This document shows positions 15,623-23,882 of a DNA stretch of 64,000 nt, one piece after another. The notes under the pieces were generated by a model, which worked only from the letters and a program-made list of their open reading frames with translations, did no database searches and was not told the DNA's origin. Both the position numbers and the translations under genes were made by a program. How positions within the stretch are numbered: position 1 is the stretch's first letter; every line of letters begins with the position of its first letter. The stretch is from CAYPNP01 sp964412195 (GTDB lineage: Bacteria > Acidobacteriota > JAAYUB01), in assembly GCA_964412195.1 (NCBI GenBank), contig CAYPNP010000021.1:16741-80740 (forward strand). The letters are read 5' to 3'.

Positions 15623-17041
15623 ATGGACTTTCGCTCGGAGCAGGACAGCCTCGGCGCCAAGCCGGTTCCGGCCAACGCCTACTACGGCGTCCAGACCCTG
15701 CGGGCGCTGGAGAACTTCCCCATCACCAGCTTCCCCATCTCGAAGTTCCGCCACCTGGTGAGGGCACTGGGGGCGATCAAGAAGGCCGCCGCCCAGGCCA
15801 ACATGGCCCTGGGGATCCTGGACCCGATCGTGGGCGGTGCCATCGTCCAGGCCGCCGGGGAGGTCATGGAGGGCCGCTTCGACGACCAGTTCGTCGTGGA
15901 CGTGATCCAGGGCGGCGCGGGCACCTCCACCAACATGAATGCCAACGAGGTCATCGCCAACCGCGCCCTGGAGCTGCTCGGCCACACCCGCGGCGACTAC
16001 GACCTTTGCCATCCCAACAACCACGTCAACCTCTCCCAGAGCACCAATGACGTGTATCCCACCTCCCTGAAGATCGCCGCCATCTGGAGCATCCACGGCC
16101 TGCTGGACGCCCTGGGCAAGCTGCAGGACGCCTTCGCCCTCAAGGGCGAGGAGTTCAAGGACGTGCTGAAGATCGGCCGGACCCAGCTGCAGGACGCCGT
16201 CCCCATGACCCTCGGCCAGGAGTTCACCGCCGTGTCCATCACCATCGGCGAGGACATGGAACGGCTGCGGGAAGCCTCCCGCCTGGCGCACGAGATCAAC
16301 ATGGGCGCCACGGCCATCGGCACCGGCATCAACTCCGCGCCGGGCTACATCGACAAGGTTCGCGAGCGGCTGATCGAGGTCACCGGCCTGTCGCTGATCA
16401 CCTCGCCGAACCTGGTGGAGGCCACCTCCGACGCCGGCGGCTTCGTCCAGCTGTCGGGCGTTCTGAAGCGCATCGCCGTCAAGCTGTCCAAGGTCTGCAA
16501 CGACCTGCGCCTGCTCTCGTCGGGGCCGCGGGCGGGCCTCGGCGAGATCCTGCTGCCGCCGGTGCAGCCGGGCTCCACCATCATGCCGGGCAAGGTCAAT
16601 CCGGTCATCCCCGAGGTGATGAACCAGATCTGCTTCCAGGTGATCGGCAACGACGTGGCCATTTCCATGGCGGCGCAGGGGGGGCAGCTCGAGCTGAACG
16701 CGTTCGAGCCGGTGATCGGCTTCAACCTCTTCATGTCGGTGCACATGCTGACGCGGGGGGCGACCGTGCTGCGGGAGCGCTGCGTCGCCGGGATCCAGGC
16801 CGACCGCGCGCGCTGCTTGGAGCTGCTGGAGCGCTCCACGGCCCTGGTGACGGCGCTGGCGCCGGCCATCGGCTACGAGGCCGCCGCCGGCATCGCCAAG
16901 GAGGCGCTGCGCACCGGCCGCCCGGTGCGGGAGCTGGCGCTGGAGAGCGGCCGGTTGAGCCAATCCGAGCTGGACGAGCTGCTGGACCCGGCCAAGATGA
17001 TCCACCCCCGGGCCCTCCCCGGCCAGTGGAAGAAGAAGTAA
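15623..17041 (+). CDS. aspA: Aspartate ammonia-lyase
   Basis: This 472-residue protein belongs to the class II fumarase/aspartase superfamily and is the right length. It has the three signature regions: GGAGTSTNMNANEV, NLSQSTNDV, and the flexible catalytic loop GSTIMPGKVNP with the first Ser kept and the second replaced by Thr. The N-terminus (VPANAYYGVQTLRA) and the stretch around NQICFQVIGND favour aspartase over fumarase. It interconverts aspartate with fumarate and ammonia in the cytoplasm. An asparaginase gene (now broken) and a Thr/Ser dehydratase lie within 3 kb, consistent with an amino acid breakdown neighbourhood. ATG 15623 has GGAGGGA upstream. Confidence 0.9.
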   Translation: MDFRSEQDSLGAKPVPANAYYGVQTLRALENFPITSFPISKFRHLVRALGAIKKAAAQANMALGILDPIVGGAIVQAAGEVMEGRFDDQFVVDVIQGGAGTSTNMNANEVIANRALELLGHTRGDYDLCHPNNHVNLSQSTNDVYPTSLKIAAIWSIHGLLDALGKLQDAFALKGEEFKDVLKIGRTQLQDAVPMTLGQEFTAVSITIGEDMERLREASRLAHEINMGATAIGTGINSAPGYIDKVRERLIEVTGLSLITSPNLVEATSDAGGFVQLSGVLKRIAVKLSKVCNDLRLLSSGPRAGLGEILLPPVQPGSTIMPGKVNPVIPEVMNQICFQVIGNDVAISMAAQGGQLELNAFEPVIGFNLFMSVHMLTRGATVLRERCVAGIQADRARCLELLERSTALVTALAPAIGYEAAAGIAKEALRTGRPVRELALESGRLSQSELDELLDPAKMIHPRALPGQWKKK

Positions 17042-17169
17042 CCACAAGGCGCAAAGTCCGTCAGGCGCAATCTGAACGCTGAACATCGAATGTCGAACTT
17101 CGAACGCTGAACGAAATCCGGCACTACTCCAAGGGTTGGGATTTCCGTTCGATGTTCAGCGTTCGGCGT
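17042..17169. repeat. Palindromic repeat mosaic
   Basis: The left side has a CACAAGGCGCAAAG unit (17043-17056) then GAACGCTGAACATCGAA units (17074-17114). The right side has TTCGATGTTCAGCG...GTTCAACG units (17148-17184) then TTTGTGTCCTTTGTGTC (17199-17217). The order is mirrored around a non-repeat centre of about 20 bases at 17120-17140. The right arm runs into the 3' end of the next gene. Confidence 0.8.
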
Positions 17170-17688
17170 TCAACGTTCAACGTTCGGATTGGGATTGCTT
17201 TGTGTCCTTTGTGTCTTTGTGGTGAGTGTTTGAAAGGCGGCGAGTTGGGCGGCGCCGCCGAAGATCCGCTTGGGCAGGATGTGCAGGGAGCCGTCGGCCT
17301 GCTCCAGGATGAACAGGGCAGGCGTCTCGACGACCCGCTTCAGTTCGCTCCAGGACATGCGCTTTCCCGCCTTGCCGGCCGTGAAGGTGATCCCGTCGTC
17401 CGCCACCCTCACGGTCCGGAATTCCGCCAGCTCCGGGTGCTGACGCCACGCGCGTCGGACGATCGACCGGGGCAGCCGCAGCAGCGCCGTCGCCGTGAAC
17501 ACGCCCGCCGCCACGATGGCCCAGCCGACGAGGTTGCGCGGATCGCGGGCGACGACGTAGCCGCCCCAGGCCGCCGCCGGGAGGCACACCGCCAGGGCCG
17601 CCGGCAGAACCCACTGGAAGAGCCCCCGCTTGACCCGGCGCACCGCCTCGTCGAATTCCCCGTACTCGTAACGGAACCGGAATCTCAT
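17170..17688 (-). CDS. YcxB-like membrane protein
   Basis: The 172-residue protein has two transmembrane helices near residues 25-45 and 55-72. A C-terminal domain follows with the pattern of YcxB-like proteins (FRTVRVADDGITF, SWSELKRVVETPALFIL, ADGSLHILPKRIF). YcxB-domain proteins are short, membrane-bound and of unknown function. The final 17 residues (TTKTQRTQSNPNPNVER) are translated from the intergenic repeat units at 17170-17220, so the original stop has been lost or displaced by the repeat. The ATG at 17688 is the first Met of the family-like N-terminus. No operon partner is seen. Confidence 0.75.
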   Translation of the reverse strand: MRFRFRYEYGEFDEAVRRVKRGLFQWVLPAALAVCLPAAAWGGYVVARDPRNLVGWAIVAAGVFTATALLRLPRSIVRRAWRQHPELAEFRTVRVADDGITFTAGKAGKRMSWSELKRVVETPALFILEQADGSLHILPKRIFGGAAQLAAFQTLTTKTQRTQSNPNPNVER

Positions 17689-17723
17689 GGTTTCCTACGG
17701 TAGCAGAATCGGGAGAGCGAGAC

Positions 17724-17801
17724 AAGCCGGGGCTGGAACTCGGGGCTTGAGCCCAGTGTCTCGAGCCCCGAACCCCGAGCCCCGGGCCCCGAGTCCCTAG
17801 T
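17724..17801. repeat. GAGCCCCGAG-type palindrome
   Basis: The left arm (17725-17753, GCCGGGGCTGGAACTCGGGG-like) and right arm (17762-17796, CGAGCCCCGAACCCCGAG-like) are imperfect inverted repeats with a seven-base centre. It ends next to the stop codon of the dehydratase gene and could act as a terminator hairpin. Confidence 0.7.
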
Positions 17802-18794
17802 TCACTGCCACGCCAGGCGGTCGAGGTCCGCGTTGCCGCCGGAGAGGATGATCCCGACGCAGGCGCCGCGGAAGACGTCGGGGCTGCCCAGCACCGCGGC
17901 CACCGGCACGGCCGACGATGGCTCGATCAGGATCTTCATCCGCTCCCACACCAGCCGGGTGGCGGCGACGATGGCGTCCTCCTCCACCCGCAGGATCCGG
18001 TCCACCCGCCGCCGGATGATGGCGAAGGTGTTCGTCCCGAGCGACGTGCGCAGCCCGTCGGCTACGGTCACCGGGTTCAGCGACGGGACGATCCGGCCCT
18101 CCTGTAGCGAGCGGTACGCGTCGTCGGCCGCGGCCGGCTCCCCGGCCATCACGCGTGCGCTGGGGGCCATCGCAGTGACGCTCACGGCGGTGCCGCTCAG
18201 CAGCCCGCCGCCGCCCACCGGGGCGATGACGATGTCGAGGTCGGGCACGTCCTCCAGCAGCTCCATGGCCGCCGTGCCCTGGCCGGCGATGACCCGCGGG
18301 TCGTTGTAGGGGTGGATCACCGTGGCGCCGGTCTCGGCCACCACCTCGGCCAGGGTGGTCTCGCGCGCCTCCAGCGTCGGCTCGCAGAAGCGGATCCGGC
18401 CGCCGTAGCCGGCCACCGCCGCCTGCTTGACCCGCGGGGCGGTGCGGGGCATAACGATGTGGGCGGGGACGCCGCGCAGGCGGGCCGCCAGCGACAGGGC
18501 CGCCGCGTGGTTGCCGGAGGAGTGGGTGGCCACGCCGCGGCGCGCCTCTTCTTCGGCCAGCGACAGCACCGCGTTGCAGGCGCCGCGGAACTTGAACGCG
18601 CCCACCTTCTGGAAGTTTTCGCACTTGAAGAAGAGCCGCGCCCCGGCCATCCCGTCCAGGGTGCCGCAGGTCAGCACCGGCGTGCGGCGGGCGTGGGGGC
18701 GGATCCGCTCCGCCGCCGCGAGGACGTCGGCGAACGCCACCGGCAGGCTCTCCGGGGAATCCGTGGGAGTGGGATTCTGAGGGGAATCGGTCAT
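17802..18794 (-). CDS. Threonine/serine dehydratase, PLP-dependent, without ACT domain
   Basis: This 330-residue protein is a fold-type II PLP enzyme. The PLP lysine lies in FKFRGA, the Asn loop is SSGNHAAAL, and the phosphate-binding glycine loop is GGGGLLSGTA. The length matches catabolic threonine dehydratase or serine racemase; there is no C-terminal ACT regulatory domain as in biosynthetic IlvA. It deaminates L-threonine or L-serine to 2-oxoacids, or may racemise serine. ATG 18794 has GAAGGAG upstream on the minus strand. It is divergent from the asparaginase pseudogene. Confidence 0.85.
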   Translation of the reverse strand: MTDSPQNPTPTDSPESLPVAFADVLAAAERIRPHARRTPVLTCGTLDGMAGARLFFKCENFQKVGAFKFRGACNAVLSLAEEEARRGVATHSSGNHAAALSLAARLRGVPAHIVMPRTAPRVKQAAVAGYGGRIRFCEPTLEARETTLAEVVAETGATVIHPYNDPRVIAGQGTAAMELLEDVPDLDIVIAPVGGGGLLSGTAVSVTAMAPSARVMAGEPAAADDAYRSLQEGRIVPSLNPVTVADGLRTSLGTNTFAIIRRRVDRILRVEEDAIVAATRLVWERMKILIEPSSAVPVAAVLGSPDVFRGACVGIILSGGNADLDRLAWQ

Positions 18795-18903
18795 GCGGAA
18801 ACTCCTTCGCGAAAGCGGGATCAGCGTCACGGCCTGTTTTACCCCACCGCCCCCGCTCTCTCCAAGGAAATTTCAACTTGCCAGTCCCTTGCCTGAAAAA
18901 TTT

Positions 18904-18963
18904 GACGCGGATTATCGCGGATCCAAGCAGATCCATCGGGATTGATCCGCGTAAATCCGCGTC
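18904..18963. repeat. ACGCGGATT-type hairpin
   Basis: The 20-base arms at 18904-18923 and 18944-18963 are inverted with 18 of 20 positions pairing around a 20-base loop. It lies between divergent genes (18795-19081), a gap that otherwise shows only a probable TACAAT -10 element at 19036-19041. Confidence 0.75.
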
Positions 18964-19081
18964 TTGTGGAATTGGAAAAATCGTGGGCAAAGCGATCGAT
19001 TCAATCGGCCGGGTGTTTTTTCCGGCGGGGCGGGATACAATGCGCCTTTCGGCGGGGCAGATTTTCACGGGAGCAGCGACC

Positions 19082-20122
19082 ATGTCCGAACCGATGGTGG
19101 AAGTGACGCGGGGGGCCCTGGTGGAGTGCCGCCACCGCGGCGACATCGCCGTGATGGCCGGCCGGCGGCTGGCCTAGCGGCTGGGCGACCCGGAGAAGGT
19201 GACCTATTTCCGCTCGGCGGCCAAGCCGATCCAGGCGCTGGCGGTGGTGGCCGACGGCGCGGCCGGGCGCTTCGGCTTCTCCGATGCCGAGGTCGCGGTG
19301 ATGTGTGCCTCCCACTACGGCGAGCCGTTTCACCGCGAGACCGTGCGGGAGATCCTGCGCAAGATCGGCCGGACCGGAAAGGACCTGCGCTGCGGCGTCA
19401 CCCCGTCGCTGGACCCGGCGGTGGCCTTGCGGACGGCGGCGGCGGGCGTGCCGCTGGACGAGACCGTGAGCGACTGTTCCGGCAAGCACGCCGGCATCCT
19501 GGCCGCCTGCGTCCACGCCGGCTGGGACATCGCGGACTACAACGCGCCCGACCACCCCGTCCAGCGGCGGATCCGCGGGCTGGTGGCCGAAGTCTGCGGC
19601 GTGCCGGAGGAATCGATCGTCGTGGGCGTGGACGGCTGCTCCGTGCCGGTGTTCGGCCTGCCGCTGTCGGCCATGGCCCGGGCCTACGCCCGCCTGGCCG
19701 ACCCGTCCGACCTGCCGCCGCCGCTGGCCGCCGCCGCCCGGCGGATCTTCCGCGCCATGACCGCCCACCCGGAGATGGTCGCCGGCACCGGCGGATTCTG
19801 CACGGAGCTGATCCGGGCCGGCGGCGGGAACCTGATCGGGAAGCTGGGGGCCGAGGGCGTCTACTGCATCGGCGTCCGCGAGCCGAACCTGGCGCTGGCG
19901 CTCAAGGTGGCCGACGGCGGCACGCGGGCGATCCCGCCGGCGGCGCTGCGGGCGCTGGCGGAGGCGGGCCGGGCGCTGGCGGACTCCGGCGAGGCCGCGG
20001 CGGCCGCGCTGCCGAAGCTGGCCGCCGGGCCGCTGCGGGACTGGGCCGACCGGGAGGTCCGCAACGACGTCGGCATGCGCGTCGGCCGAGTCCGGGCCTG
20101 TTTCCACCTCGTCCCGGCGTAG
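19082..20122 (+). pseudogene. Asparaginase II-type gene interrupted by an in-frame TAG
   Basis: Residues 1-31 and 33-346 read in a single frame as an asparaginase of the Rhizobium etli type II (AnsA-like) family: VTRGALVECRHRGD at the N-terminus, RSAAKPIQALAVV, DCSGKHAGILA, GVDGCSVPVF, and a C-terminal GRVRACFHL. Codon 32 (19175-19177) is TAG, between GRRLA and RLGDPEKV, a weakly conserved loop. Without it the gene would be full length. GTG 19199 could start only a protein lacking the N-terminal strand. The single change, with no frameshift, looks recent or is an assembly error; TAG is used as a normal stop elsewhere (2331-2333). The ATG has GGGAG upstream. Confidence 0.8.
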
Positions 20123-20211
20123 GATTTTCACCGCCAAGGCGCGAAGGGCGCGAAGGCAAATCGGCGAGAAAGGCCGGGGGGCGGGGCTTTGGGGGTGGAT
20201 TGGATTTTTCC

Positions 20212-20240
20212 TTGTAATTCGGGAAGGGCCGCCGTACAAT
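20212..20240 (+). promoter_or_regulatory. Sigma-70-type promoter of the Ehr-like operon
   Basis: TTGTAA (20212-20217), a 17-base spacer and TACAAT (20235-20240) lie 56 bases before the ATG at 20297. Confidence 0.6.
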
Positions 20241-20296
20241 TCCGCACTTCGTGGGATGCCATCCGGATTTTGCACTTGGTTTCCCAGGAGCCGGAG

Positions 20297-22279
20297 ATGA
20301 ACCTCTTCCTCATCGGGACCGGCCTGATCCTGGCCGGCGGCCTGGCCGCCTTGGGGGTCCCGGAAAAGCTGAAAGGCCGGATCTACGTACTGCTGGCGGC
20401 CGCCGGAAGCGCGCCGGTCCTCTATGCCTCGCTGCGCCTGCTGTTCCGTGGCGGCACGGAGCGCCTCACGGTGCACGTCTCCCGCGCCGTCGGCGGCATC
20501 CCGCTGGTGCTGGACCCCCTGTCCGCCTTCTTCGCTCTGGCCATCGCCGTCACCTGCCTGCTGGGCGCCATCTACGGCCTGGGCTACCTCAAGCCGGCCG
20601 CCGGACACGCCCCAGCCGGTGGTTCGCACTGGTTCTTCCTGGGCGCCCTCACCGCCAGCATGCTCCTGGTGACCGTGGTCCAGCACGCCCTGGCCTTCCT
20701 GGTGGTCTGGGAGCTGATGTCGCTGGCCTCCTTCTTCCTGGTGGTGACCGAGCACGAGAAGGAGGAGGTGGTCGAGGCCGGCTACAACTACCTGATCGCC
20801 ATGCACCTGGGCGTGGTCTGCCTGATCGCCGGCTTCCTCGCCGCCGGCCAGCGCGCCGGCGGGCTGGACTTCGGACTCTTCGCCGCGGCCTTCCAGGCGC
20901 CCGGCTTCCCGGCGGCGGGGATCTTCCTGCTGCTCTTCGCCGGCTTCGGCATCAAGGCGGGCTTCATCCCGCTGCACACCTGGCTGCCGCGGGCGCACCC
21001 GGCCGCGCCGTCCCACGTGTCGGGCATGATGTCGGGCATCATGATCAAGACCGGCATCTACGGCATCCTGCGTGCCCTGACCTGGCTGGGCACGCCGTCG
21101 GTGGAGCTGTCTCTGGCGGTGCTGGGCATCGCCGCAGCCTCGGCGGTGCTGGGCGTTGTCTACGCCATCGCCCAGCACGACCTCAAGCGCCTCCTGGCCT
21201 ACCACAGCGTGGAGAACATCGGCATCATCGGACTGGGCATCGGCGTGGGCATGCTGGGCCTGGCGTACCATCTGCCCATGATCGCGCTGCTGGGGTTCGC
21301 CGGCGCGGTCCTGCACGTGCTGAACCACTCCATCTTCAAGGCGCTGCTGTTCTACGGCGCCGGGGCAGTCTACCGCCGCCTGCACACCCGCGACATCGAG
21401 CGCATGGGCGGCCTGGCCCGCCGCATGCCGCTGACGGCGGGGCTGTTCGTCACCGGCTCGGCGGCCATCTGCGGGCTGCCCCCGTTCAACGGTTTCATCA
21501 GCGAATTCCTGATCTACGCCGGGGCGTTCTCCGGCGTGGTCACCACCCGGGTGCCCCTCATCGTCGTGTCGGCGGGCGTGATGGCCTGCCTGGCGCTGGT
21601 GGGCGTCCTGGCCGTGATCTGCTTTACCAAGGTGTGCGGCGTGGCCTTCCTGGGCTCGCCCCGCCTCCTGCAGCCGTCGGGGGTCAGGGACCCGGGGCCG
21701 GCGATGACGTCGCCCATGCTGGTGCTGGGCGCGCTGGCGCTGCTCATCGGCGTGCTGCCCCGGCTCGCGGTCCGGCTGGCCCTGCCGCCGGCGCGCCTGC
21801 TCTGCGGGGCGGTGCCGCTGCCGCGGAAGCTGCCGGTGATGGACCTGCTGTCCCAGATCTCCCTGGCCGCCTTCCTGTTCCTGGGGCTCTGTGTGATTTT
21901 GCTGGCGGTGCGCTGGCTGCTCCTCCGCGGCCGGCCCGTGGAATCTTTCAAGACGTGGGACTGCGGCTACCAGGCCGGTAACGCCCGGATGCAGTACACC
22001 GCCTCGTCGTTCGCCGCGCCGGTGCTGGCCCTGACCAACCCGGTGCTGGCGCTGGAGACGAAGCTGGAGAAGCCGGTGGGCTTCTTCCCCCGCCGGGCGT
22101 TCTTCCAGACCCACCCCGGCAACATCTTCGAGGCCTGGCTCATCCACCCGGTGGTGCGCCGGATCAACCGCCTGCTGGAGCGCTTCACCTGGATCCAGAG
22201 CGGCAGCACCCAGCGCTACATTTTTTATGGACTGGTGTTCCTGGCCGTCACCCTGGTCTGGATGGCGGTGGCCCAATGA
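20297..22279 (+). CDS. Ehr/Hyf-like complex, proton-translocating NuoL-type subunit (HyfB-like)
   Basis: This 660-residue integral membrane protein has about 15-16 helices. Motifs of the Mrp/NuoL-type antiporter family are visible: VVWELMSLASFFLVV, GFIPLHTWLPRAHPAAPSH, and FKALLFYGAGAVYR. In hydrogenase-4 (HyfB) and Ehr complexes this subunit carries protons or sodium ions across the membrane. It opens a compact operon of NuoL-, NuoH-, HyfE-, HyfF-, NuoCD- and ferredoxin-NuoB-like genes. The ATG at 20297 has GGAG upstream, and a good promoter lies at 20212-20240. C-terminal residues 550-660 include a HyfB-typical extension. Confidence 0.88.
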   Translation: MNLFLIGTGLILAGGLAALGVPEKLKGRIYVLLAAAGSAPVLYASLRLLFRGGTERLTVHVSRAVGGIPLVLDPLSAFFALAIAVTCLLGAIYGLGYLKPAAGHAPAGGSHWFFLGALTASMLLVTVVQHALAFLVVWELMSLASFFLVVTEHEKEEVVEAGYNYLIAMHLGVVCLIAGFLAAGQRAGGLDFGLFAAAFQAPGFPAAGIFLLLFAGFGIKAGFIPLHTWLPRAHPAAPSHVSGMMSGIMIKTGIYGILRALTWLGTPSVELSLAVLGIAAASAVLGVVYAIAQHDLKRLLAYHSVENIGIIGLGIGVGMLGLAYHLPMIALLGFAGAVLHVLNHSIFKALLFYGAGAVYRRLHTRDIERMGGLARRMPLTAGLFVTGSAAICGLPPFNGFISEFLIYAGAFSGVVTTRVPLIVVSAGVMACLALVGVLAVICFTKVCGVAFLGSPRLLQPSGVRDPGPAMTSPMLVLGALALLIGVLPRLAVRLALPPARLLCGAVPLPRKLPVMDLLSQISLAAFLFLGLCVILLAVRWLLLRGRPVESFKTWDCGYQAGNARMQYTASSFAAPVLALTNPVLALETKLEKPVGFFPRRAFFQTHPGNIFEAWLIHPVVRRINRLLERFTWIQSGSTQRYIFYGLVFLAVTLVWMAVAQ

Positions 22280-22322
22280 GCCGGCGCACCTCGACAGCCC
22301 AGTTGTCCGGAAGGGGGCCGCG

Positions 22323-23246
22323 ATGCTGACCGCCGCCCTCAACCTGGCCCTCCTGTTCGGCAGCCCGCTGCTGTTCGCCGGCTTGATCAATCGGACGAAA
22401 GCCTGGTGGGCCGGGCGCCGCGGCGCGCCGCTGGTCCAGCCGTTCCGGGACCTGGCGCGGCTGCTCCGGAAAGGGCAGGTGATCAGCGCGGTGACCACGC
22501 CCCTGTTCCGGTTGGCCCCGGCGCTGAACCTGGCGGCGGTGGTCCTGGCCGGCCTGATGGTGCCGCTGGCCGGCGGCGAGGCGTTTCTCAGCTTCGAGGG
22601 CGATTTCGTCGTGTTCGCCTACGTCATGGCCACCGGCAAGTTCTTCCGCATCCTCGCCGCCATGGACACCGGCAGCAGCTTCGAGGGCATGGGCGCCAGC
22701 CGGGAGGCGCTGTTCTCCGGCCTGGTGGAGCCGGCCTTCTTCCTGATCCTGGCCGGCCTGATGGCCGCCGGCGGCCAGACCTCCTTCGCCGCCGCCCTGC
22801 CGTCGCTGCAGACCGCGGGCGGCCTGCTGCAGGTGGCGCTGGTGCTGAGCCTGCTCTCGTTCTTCATCATGCTCCTGGTGGAGGGCTGCCGCGTGCCGGT
22901 GGACGACCCCAACACCCACCTGGAGCTGACCATGATCCACGAAGTCATGATCCTCGACCACTCCGGCCCCGACTTGGCTTTCCTGCAGTACGCCGCTGCC
23001 CTGAAGATGGTGATCGTCGGCGCCCTGATCGCCGGCCTGGTCATCCCGCCCGCCGCGTCCGTGTGGCTGTCGGCAGGGCTGCTGCTGGCGGTCCTGGCCG
23101 TCACGGCGATTGCCACCGGCCTGGTGGAGTCCGTCACCGCCCGGCTGCGCATGACCCACGTCTCGCAGTTCGTATTCCTCATGACCTCCAACGCCCTGAT
23201 CGTGCTGGCGGTGGTGCTGCTGTTCAAGTTCGGGGGCCTGCGATGA
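22323..23246 (+). CDS. Ehr/Hyf-like complex, NuoH-type subunit (HyfC-like)
   Basis: This 307-residue protein has eight transmembrane helices. NuoH/HyfC signatures are seen: the RRGAPLVQPFRDLARLLRK loop, the acidic GASREALFSGLVEP loop, and VEGCRVPVDDPNTHLELTM. This subunit anchors the peripheral arm and forms the quinone or ion entry channel in complex I relatives. ATG 22323 follows GGAAGGGGG. Its stop overlaps the next start (ATGA at 23243-23246), indicating translational coupling. Confidence 0.88.
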   Translation: MLTAALNLALLFGSPLLFAGLINRTKAWWAGRRGAPLVQPFRDLARLLRKGQVISAVTTPLFRLAPALNLAAVVLAGLMVPLAGGEAFLSFEGDFVVFAYVMATGKFFRILAAMDTGSSFEGMGASREALFSGLVEPAFFLILAGLMAAGGQTSFAAALPSLQTAGGLLQVALVLSLLSFFIMLLVEGCRVPVDDPNTHLELTMIHEVMILDHSGPDLAFLQYAAALKMVIVGALIAGLVIPPAASVWLSAGLLLAVLAVTAIATGLVESVTARLRMTHVSQFVFLMTSNALIVLAVVLLFKFGGLR

Positions 23247-23878
23247 TCAACTTCCTCATCGTCCTGTTCGGCGTGACCATGCTCTACGTGGCGGCCACCA
23301 GCCGCATCGAGGCCTACATCCGGATGCTGGCGGTGCAGGGGCTGCTGCTCTTCCTGCTGGTGGCGGCCGACTGGCGCCACTTCGAAGTCTTCAACCTGCT
23401 CTTCCTGGTGGTGGAGACTCTCGGCTTCAAGACCGTAGTCATCCCGTGGTTTCTCTTGCGGGTGGTGCGGCGCAACGGCATCTACCGCGAGCTGGAGCCG
23501 TACATCCCGAACTTCTTCTCCGTGGTGATCGCGAGCCTGCTCTTCGCCCTGGGCTTCGTGCTGGCGTACTGGTCGCTGGACTTCGCCCGGGACATCAAGC
23601 CGCTCTACTTCGGCGTGTCGGTATCCACCATGCTGACCGGCCTGCTGGTGATCACCACCCGGAAGATGCTGGTCACCCACGTGACCGGCTTCATGATGCT
23701 GGAGAACGGCATCTTCCTGCTGGCGCTGTCCATGGCGCGGGAGATGCCGCTGCTGGTCAACCTCGGGGTGCTCCTGGACATCTTCATGGGCATCTTCCTG
23801 CTGGGCCTGTTCGTGACCAAGATCAAGTCCACCTTCGACGAGACCCACATCGATGCCCTGACCGACCTGAGGGACTGA
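23243..23878 (+). CDS. Ehr/Hyf-like complex, HyfE-type membrane subunit
   Basis: The 211-residue protein has seven hydrophobic helices. Its C-terminal half resembles NuoK (GFMMLENGIFLLALSM, the segment with the membrane-buried acidic residue). The extended N-terminal half is typical of HyfE, which is NuoK-like but about twice as long. It overlaps the HyfC-like stop by four bases and is followed by HyfF after four bases. It is part of the membrane ion-pump arm. Confidence 0.85.
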   Translation: MINFLIVLFGVTMLYVAATSRIEAYIRMLAVQGLLLFLLVAADWRHFEVFNLLFLVVETLGFKTVVIPWFLLRVVRRNGIYRELEPYIPNFFSVVIASLLFALGFVLAYWSLDFARDIKPLYFGVSVSTMLTGLLVITTRKMLVTHVTGFMMLENGIFLLALSMAREMPLLVNLGVLLDIFMGIFLLGLFVTKIKSTFDETHIDALTDLRD

Positions 23879-23882
23879 CGCC

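Noticed and set aside
19175..19177. Amber codon reassignment (TAG read as an amino acid)
   Set aside because: TAG serves as a proper stop at 2331-2333 and no other gene needs read-through.
19001..22498. 1165-codon open frame on the minus strand
   Set aside because: It is antisense to the asparaginase and HyfB-like genes, consists of His/Gln/Arg-rich shadow sequence, and results from high GC third positions.
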